Shown piece by piece: positions 6,409 through 14,339 of a stretch of 15,486 nucleotides of DNA. The DNA is taken from assembly GCA_045630285.1 (NCBI GenBank), contig JAZQSX010000011.1, positions 1 through 15,486 on the forward strand. The letters run 5' to 3'. The notes under the pieces are model-generated. The model saw only the letters and a program-made list of their open reading frames with translations, was not told the DNA's origin and made no database searches. The DNA is from RGIG3009 sp045630285. Its GTDB lineage: Bacteria > Bacillota > Clostridia > Oscillospirales > Acutalibacteraceae. The translations under genes were made by a program, and so were the position numbers. How positions within the stretch are numbered: the stretch's first letter is position 1; each line of letters begins with the position of its first letter.

Positions 6409-7620
6409 TTACAGAACGCGATTGATGGCAAGGATCATACCGTTTTCGTCGTACATACTGCGGTCTTCAGCAGCTTTTGTGCCGAAGCCCATACCGAGAA
6501 ATACGGTGCCGCCCTCATAGGTGAAGCTGAGCGCGCGGACAGGGTAGGAGAAGCGAAATACCTCCGTGTAGGTCTTACCGTCCTTGCTGGCGCGCAGGGA
6601 ATTATAAAAAGCGATGTTACCGTCCTCGGTGGTATATTCTTCGCTGCAAAGTGCGTAGAGCGTATCCCCAATCACGCGCAGATCGGTGACCTCAGGGTCA
6701 CCCTCGGGCACAATGCTTTCAGCGGTGATCATATCGGAGGAACGGTACAGATTTCCGTTGGTTATATACTGATATCCGTTGAACTCCGCCTTTTGTTGAA
6801 AATGCGTATAGGTGTTCCCACGGTTGAATTTCATATCGTCGATCATATTGCTGTGCCAAACGAAGCGCTCGCCGTCGTAACGGTAGAACTCGTGGTAGGA
6901 GGGCTTGCCACTCTGGGAGAGAGAAAAATAGGCGTACAGCTCACCGTTCAGTGTGAAGAAATCGTATATGCGCACAAAGGTATAGCCTGTGGTATCCACT
7001 ACCTTGCCGTCCTTATACAGTTCAACAGGTTCCCACGTTTCTTCGTCGGTAGTGACGAGAATGGGACTGCAGCATTCTTTGGAGCCAAGAGCGGCAAACA
7101 GCTTACCGTCATATTTCACGATATCAAAATTATGCAAGGCATTGGGAAGCGTGACGAGCATATCCCATTCGGTGCCGTCCAGACGGTAGTATGAACCCAT
7201 ATCCCACGAGCACCTCGGATCAATGCCGGGAACGTACAGCTTATCGTCGATGATGCAGAAACGACCAGCTTGTTCATCCTCTAAGAAGGTATCGATCTCC
7301 CACGTCTTCTTGTCAAAATCATAGTACCAGAGATTGACGGGGCCGCGGTTCTTATCATAATCACCGCTGCCGACATACAACCTGCCTTGATACATCTCAA
7401 TATCCCATGGGTTTCGCTCGATACCGCCGCGCAGATAGGTTTGCTCCAGCGGGATGCCAAGCTCTGTGTAGAGCTGACCGTCGGTAGACGGTACCATGGA
7501 CGGAGCGGTGGTGGGCGCTGTTGTTGATGTTGTTGTGGTTGCGGCACCGTCCGTGTTTCCGCAGGCGGTTACCGTCAGCAACATAGCAGAGATGATGAGA
7601 AAAACGAGGATACGCTTCAT
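6409..7620 (-). CDS. Secreted lipoprotein with predicted beta-propeller repeats, function unknown
   Basis: The 403-residue product starts with KR, a hydrophobic core and a lipobox VTAC, with the lipidated cysteine at residue 20. A Thr/Ala/Pro/Ser-rich linker (about residues 25-47) follows. The rest shows repeated short strands such as MYQGRLYVGSG, IDDKLYVPG, KYDGKLFAALG, TLNGELYAYF, EFNGYQYITNG, VIGDTLYALC and YEGGTVFLGMG, spaced about 45-60 residues apart and often paired with an aromatic-rich strand (YYDFDKKTW, YYRLDGTEW, FYRYDGERF). This resembles six or seven blades of a Kelch- or sialidase-like propeller on the cell surface. I recognise no catalytic motif and no named family. CTCCTTT at 7629-7635 (AAAGGAG on the coding strand) lies 8 bases before ATG 7620. 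It is a single-gene unit placed between two operons and divergent from malQ. Confidence 0.85.
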   Translation of the reverse strand: MKRILVFLIISAMLLTVTACGNTDGAATTTTSTTAPTTAPSMVPSTDGQLYTELGIPLEQTYLRGGIERNPWDIEMYQGRLYVGSGDYDKNRGPVNLWYYDFDKKTWEIDTFLEDEQAGRFCIIDDKLYVPGIDPRCSWDMGSYYRLDGTEWDMLVTLPNALHNFDIVKYDGKLFAALGSKECCSPILVTTDEETWEPVELYKDGKVVDTTGYTFVRIYDFFTLNGELYAYFSLSQSGKPSYHEFYRYDGERFVWHSNMIDDMKFNRGNTYTHFQQKAEFNGYQYITNGNLYRSSDMITAESIVPEGDPEVTDLRVIGDTLYALCSEEYTTEDGNIAFYNSLRASKDGKTYTEVFRFSYPVRALSFTYEGGTVFLGMGFGTKAAEDRSMYDENGMILAINRVL

Positions 7621-7645
7621 TGTGACGACTCCTTTCGCTCACTGA

Positions 7646-7674
7646 ATTATAGCACGGCATTAAGAGAAACGCAA
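7646..7674 (-). promoter_or_regulatory. Sigma-A promoter for the beta-propeller lipoprotein
   Basis: On the minus strand there is TTGCGT (7669-7674), a 17-base spacer and a perfect TATAAT (7646-7651), about 25 bases before the start codon. This is the best-matching -10 box in the window, which suggests reasonably strong constitutive transcription. Confidence 0.75.
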
Positions 7675-7730
7675 GGTTTTTGCCAAACTTCAGGAATGAT
7701 AGCGAGAGGTTTTACCATACTAACGGTTGA

Positions 7731-7737
7731 GAGGTGA
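7731..7737 (+). promoter_or_regulatory. Ribosome binding site for malQ
   Basis: GAGGTGA lies 4 bases before ATG 7742, a rather short but workable spacing. No convincing sigma-A promoter is seen between 7675 and 7730, although malQ must be transcribed from this 121-base gap. Confidence 0.6.
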
Positions 7738-7741
7738 GTAG

Positions 7742-9232
7742 ATGCGAACACAACTTGTGCGCGGCGCAGGAATCCTGCTGCCGATCGTCAGCCTGCCGTC
7801 GCCGTACGGTATTGGCTCACTCGGTGCCGAGGCATTTCGCTTTGTAGATTTTTTGTCGGCGGCGGGGCAGAGCTATTGGCAGGTGCTGCCCGTTGGCCCG
7901 ACCGGCTACGGTGACAGCCCGTACCAATCGTTTTCCGCTTTTGCGGGAAATCCGTATTTTATTGATCTGGAAACGCTTGCCTCACAGGGGCTGTTGACGG
8001 CGGAAGAACTGGCGGATGCAGTTTTACCGGCCGATGTTGTGCCGTATGAGCAGTTGTATTACACCCGTTTCACGGTGCTTCGCCGTGCGGCCGAACGGTT
8101 TTCGGGCGGTAAGAAATTTGAGGGATTTTGTTGTCGGGAAGCGGCGTGGCTGGACGATTATGCGCTGTATATGTCGCTGAAGGCCCGCCACGACGAGCAG
8201 GAATGGATGCGGTGGGATGAGGCGCTTCGTCGGCGTGAACCGAAAGCGCTCGCAGAGGCTCGCCGCGAGCTGGCGGAGGATATCCGCTTTTGGCAGTGCT
8301 GTCAGTACTGGTTCTTTGAACAGTGGGCGGTGTTGAAAGCGTATGCCAACGAGCAGGGTGTTCAGTTGATCGGTGATATTCCGATCTACGTGGCGCAGGA
8401 CAGTGCCGATGTATGGGCGCATCCCGAGTTGTTTGAGTTGGACGAGGACGGTTATCCCATCCGTGTGGCGGGCGTGCCGCCGGATTATTTTTCTGAGGAC
8501 GGTCAGCTGTGGGGTAATCCCTTGTATCGGTACGACCGTATGGCACAGGACGGCTTTGCCTGGTGGAAGAGCCGTATGGCGGCGTGCGCACGGCTGTATG
8601 ACGTGGTGCGCATTGATCATTTTATCGGGCTGGCACGGTATTTTGCGATCCCCGCTTCCTGCAAGACCGCCAAAGGCGGTGCGTGGCAAAAGGGGCCCGG
8701 TAAGGCGCTGACCGATGCGCTGGACAGCGTGCGTGGCGAGACACGGATCTTGGCAGAGGATCTCGGCGTGCTGCATCCCACGGTACGGCGGCTGCGTGCC
8801 CGTGCGGGGTATCCCGGTATGAAGGTGCTGCTGTTTGCTTTTGAAAGTGGCCCGGATAACGAGTATTTACCGCACCATTATGAGAAAAATTGCGTGGTGT
8901 ACGGCGGTACTCACGATAACGAAACAGTGGTCGGCTTTGGCCGTCGGCTGCGGGGAGAATCCCGACAGTTCCTGATGAAATATCTGGGGATTCGCCGTAT
9001 GAACGACCTGCCGAAAGCGTTGCTCAGAGCGGCGTACGCCAGCGTGGCAGACGTGGCGATTTTCCAGATGCAGGATATTCTGGCGTTGGATGATCGCTCT
9101 CGTATGAATACGCCGTCCACCCTGGGCGGTAACTGGCAGTGGCGGTTGTCGGCACAGCAGCTCACCGACTCGTTGAGCGCAGAATTGCTTGAGCTGGTGA
9201 AGCTCTATGGCAGAGAAAGGAACGGCAAGTGA
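7742..9232 (+). CDS. malQ: 4-alpha-glucanotransferase (amylomaltase, GH77)
   Basis: MalQ transfers alpha-1,4-glucan segments between maltodextrins, releasing glucose and making longer chains for the phosphorylase. The 496-residue length matches the short Gram-positive and Thermus-type enzymes rather than the longer E. coli one. GH77 landmarks are present: GIGSLGAEAFRF near the N-terminus, SYWQVLPVGPTGYGDSPYQS, LIGDIPIYVAQDSADVW, the nucleophile in VRIDHF (Asp292), the acid/base in LAEDLG (Glu339), and the stabilising aspartate in GTHDNET (Asp392). No signal peptide is seen, so it acts in the cytoplasm. Its stop overlaps the glgP ATG by one base (TGATG), indicating translational coupling. It is the first gene of the maltodextrin region. 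Confidence 0.97.
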   Translation: MRTQLVRGAGILLPIVSLPSPYGIGSLGAEAFRFVDFLSAAGQSYWQVLPVGPTGYGDSPYQSFSAFAGNPYFIDLETLASQGLLTAEELADAVLPADVVPYEQLYYTRFTVLRRAAERFSGGKKFEGFCCREAAWLDDYALYMSLKARHDEQEWMRWDEALRRREPKALAEARRELAEDIRFWQCCQYWFFEQWAVLKAYANEQGVQLIGDIPIYVAQDSADVWAHPELFELDEDGYPIRVAGVPPDYFSEDGQLWGNPLYRYDRMAQDGFAWWKSRMAACARLYDVVRIDHFIGLARYFAIPASCKTAKGGAWQKGPGKALTDALDSVRGETRILAEDLGVLHPTVRRLRARAGYPGMKVLLFAFESGPDNEYLPHHYEKNCVVYGGTHDNETVVGFGRRLRGESRQFLMKYLGIRRMNDLPKALLRAAYASVADVAIFQMQDILALDDRSRMNTPSTLGGNWQWRLSAQQLTDSLSAELLELVKLYGRERNGK

Positions 9233-11562
9233 TGGAGCATACCTTCGAGAAAGAAATACAGACCGTTTTGCATTACGATGCGCATAAAACGATCGAAACC
9301 GCCACGGCGACCGAGCTGTACAATGCGATCTCCAAGGCGGCAATGGCACGTCTACGGGAGCGGTGGGAACAGCCGACCGAGGGAAAGCGGGCGGCCTACT
9401 TTTCCGCTGAGTTCTTGGTCGGACGTGTGGTGGAGGCTAACCTGCTGAACCTGGGACTGTTGACCGAAACACGGGAGCTGCTGGCGGCACACGGTGTCAG
9501 CACGACGATCTTTGAGGAAATCGAGGATGCGGCACTGGGCAATGGCGGCTTGGGACGGCTGGCGGCGTGTTTTTTGGATTCCGCCGCTACCCACGATATT
9601 CCGTTGGACGGGTACGGCATCCGCTATCGCTACGGACTGTTCCGTCAGTCGTTCGAGAATGGGTTTCAGCGTGAGCAGACCGACGATTGGACTGCTTTCG
9701 GCGATCCGTGGTCGGTGCGGCGTGAGGAGGAGCGTGTTCCGATCTGCTTTGCCGATGAAACGGTATGGGCGGTGCCGTATGACAGCCCGGTGATCGGTTA
9801 CGGCGGCAAAACGGTCAACACGCTGCGGTTGTGGCAGGCAGAAGCGAAAAATTCCTTCGATTTTTCGTTGTTTAACGAACAAAAATACGAAAAAGCGGTG
9901 CGTGCCCGTGATAAAGCAGAGCGTATCTCGGCCGTGCTGTATCCCAACGACGATACCGTTGTGGGAAAGAAGCTGCGCCTGAAGCAGCAGTATTTCTTCT
10001 CGGCGGCGTCGCTGTGTGACATTCTGCGTCGCTACAAAGCGCAATACGGCAACGATTTTTCACAGCTTCCGGATGCTTTTGCCATCCAACTGAACGACAC
10101 GCATCCCACCGTGGCGATTCCCGAGCTGCTGCGCCTGCTGGTGGAGGAGGAAGGCGTGCCGTTTGATACGGCGCTGAAGCTGGCACGGCGCACCTTTGCG
10201 TATACCAATCATACCATTATGCCGGAGGCGCTCGAAACGTGGAGCATCAAGCTGTTCCGTGCGGTGCTGCCGCAGGTGTATCGCTACGTGGTGCGGCTGC
10301 AAAAGGCGTTGGAGGCGGAGCTCGCACGCAAGGGCGTGACAGATCCGACGCCGTATGCCATTATCGACGGCGAGCGTATCCACATGGCACGTATGGCGAT
10401 CTTTGCGACGCATTCCACCAACGGCGTGGCACAGATCCACACCGAACTGCTCAAGACCGCCGCTTTGCCGGAGTGGTATGCTCTGTATCCCGAACGCTTC
10501 CAAAACAAAACCAACGGCATCACGCAGCGCCGCTTTTTGGCTCTTGCCAACCCCGAACTGGCACAGCTGATCACCGACACGATCGGTAACCGCTGGCTGA
10601 CCGACCTGGATGCGCTGACGGCGCTGGAGCCGTATGGCGACGATCCGGCTTTCCTTTCAAAACTGCTCAACATCCGTGCCCGCAACAAGGAACGCCTGGC
10701 GGCGTATATCCGTGAGCGGGAAGGCGTCGAGCTGCGACAGGATTTTATGCTGGACGTGCAGATCAAGCGCCTTCACGAGTACAAGCGGCAGCTGCTGAAT
10801 GCGTTTGCAATACTGGACACCTATTTTGGGTTGAAGGACGGCAGAATTACTGAGTTTACCCCCACGGCGTACGTGTTCGGTGCCAAGGCCGCACCGGGTT
10901 ATTTCCGTGCCAAGGGGATCATCAAGTTTATCAACGCCATTGCCGAAATGATCCACAACGATCCCGACGTGCGTGATCGGATGCAGGTCGTTTTCGTCTC
11001 GAACTACAACGTTTCGTACGCCGAAAAGCTCGTTCCTGCCACCGACGTTTCGGAGCAGATTTCCACGGCGGGAACCGAGGCGTCCGGCACGGGAAATATG
11101 AAGTTTATGCTCAATGGTGCGGTGACGCTCGGCACCTACGACGGCGCCAACATCGAGATCGTGGAGCAGGCGGGCGAGGAGAACAACTATATCTTTGGCG
11201 CCCGTGTTGAAGAACTGGCGAACGTGCGGAAAACGTACGATCCCAAGAAGCTCTTGAAAAAGCAGCCACGTCTGAATCGGGTAGTGGAAACGTTGGTTGA
11301 CGGCACGTTTGACGACGGAGGCACGGGGATGTTCCGTGAGCTGTACACCTCGCTTCTGGAGGGTGCCAGCTGGCATAAGCCTGACCAGTATTTCCTGCTG
11401 TATGATTTTGAATCGTACTGCGAGGCACGGCTGCGTGTCGGCCGTGATTACCAAGACCGTGAAGCGTTTGCACGCAAGGGTTTGATGAACATCGCTCATG
11501 CGGGCAAGTTTTCCAGTGATCGCACCATTCGGGAATATGCGACGGAAATCTGGAACGTGTGA
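9232..11562 (+). CDS. glgP: Glycogen/maltodextrin phosphorylase (GT35)
   Basis: The enzyme splits alpha-1,4-glucan ends with phosphate to give glucose-1-phosphate. The product is 776 residues from ATG 9232; the GTG one codon before is possible, but the TGATG overlap with malQ and the AAAGGA at 9216-9221 suit the ATG. Family marks are YFSAEFLVGR, ALGNGGLGRLAACFLDS, LNDTHPTVAIPEL, HEYKRQLLNA and the pyridoxal-phosphate lysine in EASGTGNMKF (Lys624), followed by TLGTYDGANIEI. The N-terminal regulatory extension of animal phosphorylases is absent, as is usual in bacteria. A dedicated maltodextrin role (MalP) is likely because the gene is coupled to malQ and precedes a maltodextrin importer, but a glycogen role cannot be excluded. 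No glycogen synthesis genes are in view. Confidence 0.96.
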   Translation: MEHTFEKEIQTVLHYDAHKTIETATATELYNAISKAAMARLRERWEQPTEGKRAAYFSAEFLVGRVVEANLLNLGLLTETRELLAAHGVSTTIFEEIEDAALGNGGLGRLAACFLDSAATHDIPLDGYGIRYRYGLFRQSFENGFQREQTDDWTAFGDPWSVRREEERVPICFADETVWAVPYDSPVIGYGGKTVNTLRLWQAEAKNSFDFSLFNEQKYEKAVRARDKAERISAVLYPNDDTVVGKKLRLKQQYFFSAASLCDILRRYKAQYGNDFSQLPDAFAIQLNDTHPTVAIPELLRLLVEEEGVPFDTALKLARRTFAYTNHTIMPEALETWSIKLFRAVLPQVYRYVVRLQKALEAELARKGVTDPTPYAIIDGERIHMARMAIFATHSTNGVAQIHTELLKTAALPEWYALYPERFQNKTNGITQRRFLALANPELAQLITDTIGNRWLTDLDALTALEPYGDDPAFLSKLLNIRARNKERLAAYIREREGVELRQDFMLDVQIKRLHEYKRQLLNAFAILDTYFGLKDGRITEFTPTAYVFGAKAAPGYFRAKGIIKFINAIAEMIHNDPDVRDRMQVVFVSNYNVSYAEKLVPATDVSEQISTAGTEASGTGNMKFMLNGAVTLGTYDGANIEIVEQAGEENNYIFGARVEELANVRKTYDPKKLLKKQPRLNRVVETLVDGTFDDGGTGMFRELYTSLLEGASWHKPDQYFLLYDFESYCEARLRVGRDYQDREAFARKGLMNIAHAGKFSSDRTIREYATEIWNV

Positions 11563-11594
11563 TCTGTATAAACCGCATTTTCTTTTCTCATACT

Positions 11595-11629
11595 ATAGCC
11601 GAGGGTGACCGCATCGGGCCCTCGGCTAT
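11595..11629 (+). terminator. Hairpin between glgP and the importer genes, weak terminator or attenuator
   Basis: A perfect 11-bp stem, ATAGCCGAGGG (11595-11605) / CCCTCGGCTAT (11619-11629), has a 13-base loop and is followed only by TTCTAT, a poor U tract. It may partly stop transcripts coming from malQ-glgP, or protect their 3' end. No clear promoter for the next gene is visible in the 92-base gap, so read-through is plausible. Confidence 0.6.
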
Positions 11630-11654
11630 TTCTATGTGAAGAGAGGGATTCCGA

Positions 11655-12857
11655 ATGAAATTACTCAGAAAGCTCGGCGCATGGCTGACGGTAGCGGTGT
11701 TGTTGTTGTCTCTTGCGGCGTGCAGCCGTGACGACGGCGATGTCAGCGAAGGGGCCGTCAACCTCAAGGTGTGGGGTGCCCAGGAAGACCAGGAGATGCT
11801 CAAGACGATGGTGGAGCAGTTCAAAAAGGAGAATCCGAACACCACCTACAACATCACCTTCGGCGTGGTCGGCGAAAAGGACACGCAAACCAAGCTGATG
11901 GAGGATCCGTCGGCGGCGGCTGACGTGTTCTCCTTTCCCGACGACCAGCTCGGCGATCTGGCGGGTGCGGGCGTGCTGTACGAGATCACGATGAACAAGG
12001 AAAAGATCATGGAGGAAAACAGTGAGGGCTCGGTTGCGGCCGCTACCCGAGACGGTAAGCTGTACGCCTATCCGATGACAGCGGACAACGGGTATTTTCT
12101 CTATTACGACAAAAGCCTGGTATCGGCTGACGACGTCAAAACGTTGGACGGGCTGCTGGATGCCGCACAGAAAAAGGGCAAGAAGGTGCTGATGGACATT
12201 TCCAACGGTTGGTACGTGGCGTCCTTTTTCCTGAGTGCGGGCGGCACGCTCGACATCAAAAACGGTAAGCAGGTCTGCAATTTCAACAACGCAAACGGCG
12301 TGGCTGCCGGGGAAGCGGTCAAAAAATTCTGTGAGCATCCGGCGTTTATCACGGGTGAGGATGCGATCCTGACGGGCGGTATCGGCAACACGATCGCTGC
12401 CGGTGTGTCCGGTACGTGGACGGCGGAGGCGATCAAGAAAAAGCTCGGTGACAACTACGCCGCCGTGAAGCTGCCAACCTTTACGCTTGGCGGTAAGCAG
12501 GTGCAGATGAAGAGCTTTGCGGGCTACAAGCTGATGGGGGTCAACACCGCCACCAAGCACCCGAAGGAAGCGATGCGCCTGGCGGAGTTCCTCACCAACG
12601 AAGAAAATCAGTTGATGCGGTTTGAAAAGCGGGCGATGGGTCCCTCCAACACCAAGGCGGCTTCCCACGAAAAGGTGAAATCGAACGTGGCGCTGGCGGC
12701 GTTGGCAGAGCAGAACAAGTACGGCGTCAGCCAGGCGAACGTGCTGAACAGCACGTGGGATCCGTTGGAGGCGTTCGGCACAGCAATGGAGACGAAGGAT
12801 CACAGCAAAACGGTCAAGCAGTATTTGGATATTATGGTGTCGCAAATGGCATCGTAA
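11655..12857 (+). CDS. malE: Maltodextrin ABC transporter, substrate-binding lipoprotein
   Basis: This is the extracellular binding component of a family 1 carbohydrate ABC importer. The 400-residue product has a signal peptide with lipobox LAAC and a lipid-anchored Cys23. Typical binding-protein stretches follow: LKVWGAQEDQEML, a DVFSFPDDQLGDLAGAGVL segment, YAYPMTADNGYFLYYDKS, AAGVSGTWTAEAIKKKLG, and AMRLAEFLTNEENQLMRFEKRAMGPSN. The last of these, with WDPLEAFGTAM near the end, recalls streptococcal MalX and Bacillus MdxE, which favours maltose or maltodextrin over other sugars. The link to malQ and glgP supports this. GAGAGGG at 11641-11647 is 7 bases before the ATG. The gene is 24 bases before the permease gene. 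Substrate is inferred, not shown. Confidence 0.92.
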   Translation: MKLLRKLGAWLTVAVLLLSLAACSRDDGDVSEGAVNLKVWGAQEDQEMLKTMVEQFKKENPNTTYNITFGVVGEKDTQTKLMEDPSAAADVFSFPDDQLGDLAGAGVLYEITMNKEKIMEENSEGSVAAATRDGKLYAYPMTADNGYFLYYDKSLVSADDVKTLDGLLDAAQKKGKKVLMDISNGWYVASFFLSAGGTLDIKNGKQVCNFNNANGVAAGEAVKKFCEHPAFITGEDAILTGGIGNTIAAGVSGTWTAEAIKKKLGDNYAAVKLPTFTLGGKQVQMKSFAGYKLMGVNTATKHPKEAMRLAEFLTNEENQLMRFEKRAMGPSNTKAASHEKVKSNVALAALAEQNKYGVSQANVLNSTWDPLEAFGTAMETKDHSKTVKQYLDIMVSQMAS

Positions 12858-12881
12858 CAGCGTAACGACAAGGGGGCTGCT

Positions 12882-14339
12882 ATGGATTATAATGAGTTTG
12901 CGCAGGCACAATCCTTCCGCACACGACGACGTGTGTGGGCGGCTCCCCGTGCCGTCGCTTCGCTGTTTGTCAGGGGCGGACAATGTCTTGCACGGAAGGC
13001 GGCGGGCGTGTGGCGAGCCGCCCGTTACGGCGATTTCAGAACACGGCTGACCTTCCTCGTTATGGGCGCAGGCTCGCTTCTTCGGGGACAGTGGGGCAGA
13101 GGATTGCTGTATCTGTTCTCACAGGTGGGGTATATCGCCTATATGCTGTGGTTCGGGTGGGACTACGTCTTGGATCTCGGCACGCTGGGTACTGCCACAC
13201 AGCAAAAGGTGTTTGACGAGACGGAAGGTATCTATATCTACACCGAGGGCGACAACTCCATGCAGATTTTGCTGTTCGGAGTTTTGTCGCTGCTGCTGAC
13301 GCTTGTGGCGGTGTATCTTTACTTCCACAGCCTTCGTGCCGCCTACCGTGCCCAAAGGCGGCAGGAGGCGGGTGTGCCGCTTGACAGCTTTAAGACAGAC
13401 CTGCGGGCGTTGTCCGACCGTCGGTATCACATCAGCCTGCTTACACCGCCGATCCTGCTAGTGACAGCGTTTACACTGCTGCCGTTGCTGTTTATGGTGC
13501 TGATCGCCTTTACCAATTTTGATAAAACGCATCAGCCGCCCGGCAATCTGTTTACGTGGGTGGGACTGGACAATTTTGCTAATATGCTGAGCGGTAACAC
13601 ACAGCTTGGCTACACCTTTATCAATCTGCTGCTGTGGACGCTGGTTTGGGCGCTGTTCGCCACCTTTTCCAACTATCTGTTCGGTATGATCCTGGCGCTG
13701 ATGATCAATAAAAAAGGGATACGGCTGAAACGCTTCTGGCGCACGGTGTTTATCCTCACGATTGCCGTGCCGCAGTTCGTTAGCTTGATGCTGATGTCGC
13801 AGATCCTGGCGGATGAGGGCGCTTTGAACGTCATTTTGCGTTCGTTTGGATGGATCACCGAGTCGATCCCGTTTCTCACCAACGGTACGCTGGCGAAGAT
13901 CGTTGTGATCGTCGTGAATATGTGGGTCGGTATTCCGTATACGATGCTCATCACGTCGGGTATTCTGATGAACATTCCCGAGGATATGTACGAAAGCGCA
14001 CGCATCGACGGTGCCGGGCCGATCCGTATGTTTTTCCGCATCACGCTCCCGTATATGCTGTTCGTTACCACGCCGTATCTCATCACGCAGTTTGTGGCGA
14101 ACATCAATAACTTTAACGTCATCTATCTGCTGACACGGGGCGGGCCGCTGACGCTCGATTACTACAAGGCGGGTAAGACGGATCTGCTGGTGACGTGGCT
14201 GTACAAGCAGACAGTGGACGAACAAAATTACAATCTGGCGGCGGTGATCGGTGTTATTGTCTTTGTCATCACGGCGGTCGGATCGCTTCTTGTGTACAAT
14301 TCCTCGGCATCGGCGAAAAAGGAGGAGGAGTTTCAATGA
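12882..14339 (+). CDS. malF: Maltodextrin ABC transporter permease, MalF-like
   Basis: This 485-residue membrane protein is one of two permease subunits. An arginine-rich N-terminal stretch (about residues 12-60) lies before the first membrane segment. About eight hydrophobic segments can be seen (near 72-92, 128-150, 186-210, 246-272, 284-308, 336-360, 390-412 and 452-474), like E. coli MalF, which also has eight. The cytoplasmic EAA loop that contacts the ATPase reads EDMYESARIDGAGP (367-380). A periplasmic-type segment (IYIYTEGDN) lies between segments 1 and 2 but is much shorter than the MalF P2 domain. AAGGGGG at 12870-12876 is 5 bases before the ATG. The stop overlaps the next start as ATGA, so the two permeases are probably made in equal amounts. 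Confidence 0.92.
   Translation: MDYNEFAQAQSFRTRRRVWAAPRAVASLFVRGGQCLARKAAGVWRAARYGDFRTRLTFLVMGAGSLLRGQWGRGLLYLFSQVGYIAYMLWFGWDYVLDLGTLGTATQQKVFDETEGIYIYTEGDNSMQILLFGVLSLLLTLVAVYLYFHSLRAAYRAQRRQEAGVPLDSFKTDLRALSDRRYHISLLTPPILLVTAFTLLPLLFMVLIAFTNFDKTHQPPGNLFTWVGLDNFANMLSGNTQLGYTFINLLLWTLVWALFATFSNYLFGMILALMINKKGIRLKRFWRTVFILTIAVPQFVSLMLMSQILADEGALNVILRSFGWITESIPFLTNGTLAKIVVIVVNMWVGIPYTMLITSGILMNIPEDMYESARIDGAGPIRMFFRITLPYMLFVTTPYLITQFVANINNFNVIYLLTRGGPLTLDYYKAGKTDLLVTWLYKQTVDEQNYNLAAVIGVIVFVITAVGSLLVYNSSASAKKEEEFQ

Noticed and set aside
11568..11596. Promoter for malE using TACTAT as the -10 box
   Set aside because: No recognisable -35 box is found at 16-18 bases upstream and the -10 match is only four of six.
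14195..14335. Extended N-terminus of the MalG-like permease
   Set aside because: The extra 47 codons lie wholly inside malF in another frame, and the strong ribosome site just before ATG 14336 marks the true start.
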